Below, in pieces: positions 5,473 through 6,368 of a stretch of 6,368 bases of DNA; the first letter of the stretch is position 1; every line of letters begins with the position of its first letter. The notes beneath the pieces are model-generated. The model searched no databases. It saw nothing but the letters and a program-made list of their open reading frames with translations, and was not told the DNA's origin. A program made the position numbers and the translations under genes. The stretch comes from Caryophanales bacterium UBA1709 (GTDB lineage: Bacteria; Bacillota_I; Bacilli_A; RFN20; UBA1709), in assembly GCA_002317215.1 (NCBI GenBank), contig DCJD01000004.1:55613-61980 (forward strand). Reading direction: 5' to 3'.

Positions 5473-6368
5473 AAAGAATCGCTAGTGTAGATAAGACAAG
5501 TTCTATTCTACAATCTAATCAAATTAATCCAAAGATTAGATATGGTCAAAACTTTATGATATCTGATAAGATACCTTCTTTAATATCCTCTTCTTCTTAT
5601 ATTACTAAACAATGTTTAGTAATAGAAATAGGACCTGGAGTTGGTGCATTAACCCAGTTTTTATTAGAAAAAGCAAATAAAGTAATTGCAATTGAAATAG
5701 ATACTAAATTAGCAAATATCTTAAAAAATAGTTTAAAAGATTATGATAATTTAGAAGTTATTAATTGTGATTTCTTAAAATTTAATTTAGATAATATTGA
5801 TTATAGTAAATATGATAATGTTGTAATTGTATCTAATCTTCCTTACTACATAACAAGTGATATCTTAATTAAATTATTAACATATCCCTATAACTTTGTA
5901 ATTATCGCCATGATGCAAAAAGAAGTAGCAAATAGATTACTAAAGAAAAATGATATAAATGATTTAGTTTTATACAGTAGTTTGTTTAGTGATGTTAGTA
6001 AAATTACTGAAGTATCTAAAAATGATTTCTTCCCTCGTCCTAATGTTGACTCAACTGTATTAGAATTTATTAAGAAAGATATTAAGAATATCAACTATAT
6101 TGTTAAGATTATAGATTGTTTATTTAAACAAAGAAGAAAGACTATCTATAATAACTTAAAATATTTTATCGATCCTTATAAGATTAGTGAGAAAGAAATA
6201 CTTAGTTTATTAGATAAAGCAAATCTAACAGTCAATACACGAATAGATGAATTAGATATTAATAAAATAATTGATCTAATTAATATAATTAAAGATAGAT
6301 ATTTAGTATGCCCAAACGCAAAAATAAATATTGGCTTAAAGATTAAAGAAAAGAAGAATAATTATCAT
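5466..6368 (+). CDS. rsmA: 16S rRNA (adenine1518/1519-N6) dimethyltransferase RsmA/KsgA; frame open to window end
   Basis: RsmA dimethylates two adjacent adenines in the 3' terminal helix of 16S rRNA late in 30S assembly, using S-adenosylmethionine; its loss gives kasugamycin resistance. Signatures: GQNFMI (27-32), the SAM motif I EIGPGVG (54-60) with acidic IEID closing the next strand (76-79), the catalytic NLPY (124-127), QKEVANRL (151-158), FPRPNVDSTVL (189-199) and FKQRRKTIYNNL (220-231). The C-terminal helical domain runs to about residue 278, a normal RsmA length. ATG 5466 overlaps the rnmV stop by 7 nt, with AAAG at 5458-5461 as a weak ribosome site. Odd: no stop follows the RsmA domain. 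The frame continues for 301 codons to the window edge and its last 18 or so residues look like the start of IspE. So the gene is either fused to ispE or the sequence has a one-base shift near 6311-6313. Confidence 0.93.
   Translation, partial: MLERIASVDKTSSILQSNQINPKIRYGQNFMISDKIPSLISSSSYITKQCLVIEIGPGVGALTQFLLEKANKVIAIEIDTKLANILKNSLKDYDNLEVINCDFLKFNLDNIDYSKYDNVVIVSNLPYYITSDILIKLLTYPYNFVIIAMMQKEVANRLLKKNDINDLVLYSSLFSDVSKITEVSKNDFFPRPNVDSTVLEFIKKDIKNINYIVKIIDCLFKQRRKTIYNNLKYFIDPYKISEKEILSLLDKANLTVNTRIDELDINKIIDLINIIKDRYLVCPNAKINIGLKIKEKKNNYH
6308..6368 (+). CDS. ispE: Start of 4-diphosphocytidyl-2-C-methyl-D-erythritol kinase IspE (3' end outside window; frame problem)
   Basis: From about 6315 the rsmA reading frame encodes NAKINIGLKIKEKKNNYH. 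This aligns with the IspE N-terminal signature (AKIN-x-x-L, then K, then YH), about one residue shorter than the usual KRxDGYH loop. IspE is a GHMP kinase of the MEP isoprenoid pathway, and ispE commonly lies just after rsmA in Firmicutes, which backs the call. The natural ATG (6308-6310) reads, in its own frame, only a 12-codon peptide ending at TAA 6344-6346. Dropping one C from CCC (6311-6313) would join that ATG exactly to the IspE frame (MPNAKIN) and would also give rsmA a nearby stop. No ATG, GTG or TTG was found in the IspE frame close upstream. Only about 18 residues are visible, so family identity is likely but not certain, and the true start is unresolved. Confidence 0.55.

Noticed and set aside
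5888..6094. Open frame on the - strand inside rsmA.
   Set aside because: Shadow of a clear rsmA coding region; Ser/Leu/Phe-rich product typical of antisense AT-rich DNA.
6308..6346. The 12-codon frame from ATG 6308 (MPKRKNKYWLKD) as a real small gene.
   Set aside because: Better explained as the true ispE start cut off by a one-base shift, or as chance; no ribosome site of its own at a good distance.

Overview
The window is very AT-rich (roughly a quarter G+C by eye). All genes lie on the + strand and form a housekeeping block typical of low-GC Bacillota and relatives (Bacilli or Mycoplasmatota-like, possibly an uncultured gut or host-associated lineage). The order yidC-khpB(jag), mnmE, and tatD-rnmV-rsmA-ispE matches well-known Firmicutes clusters. 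TGA is used as a stop (end of the WYL regulator and of tatD) and Trp is encoded by TGG, so this is not a code-4 Mycoplasma/Spiroplasma genome. Codon use is uniform (TTA, AGA, GAT, AAT), and nothing points to recent transfer. No mobile element, CRISPR array, tRNA or rRNA was seen.

Layout. (1) Positions 1-1676 hold the 3' part of a YidC/SpoIIIJ membrane insertase gene and the RNA-binding khpB/jag gene 5 nt after it. This unit ends at a small hairpin plus T-rich tract that overlaps the khpB stop codon and looks like an intrinsic terminator. (2) A 116-nt intergenic gap carries A/T tracts and a consensus extended -10 promoter (TGGTATAAT), followed by a strong Shine-Dalgarno. (3) From 1793 to the end of the window is one tightly packed transcription unit: a WYL-domain regulator, mnmE (tRNA U34 modification GTPase), tatD (metal-dependent DNase), rnmV (RNase M5, 5S rRNA maturation) and rsmA (16S rRNA dimethyltransferase), then the first codons of ispE (isoprenoid MEP pathway). 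Genes overlap by 4 to 7 nt or are 1 nt apart, so translation is probably coupled.

The genes work in translation and RNA quality: tRNA wobble modification, 5S and 16S rRNA maturation, membrane protein insertion and an RNA-binding protein. The least ordinary part of the arrangement is a WYL regulator at the head of this operon, where khpB is commonly followed directly by mnmE. Through its promoter it may set the expression of the whole set.

The best oddity is the rsmA/ispE junction at about 6300-6368. The rsmA frame has no stop and runs straight into a recognisable IspE N-terminus. The obvious ATG for ispE (6308) is one base out of frame, across a CCC run. This is either an RsmA-IspE fusion, a one-base insertion (mutation or sequence error), a non-canonical start, or recoding. 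Apart from that junction I see no new biological system in this window.
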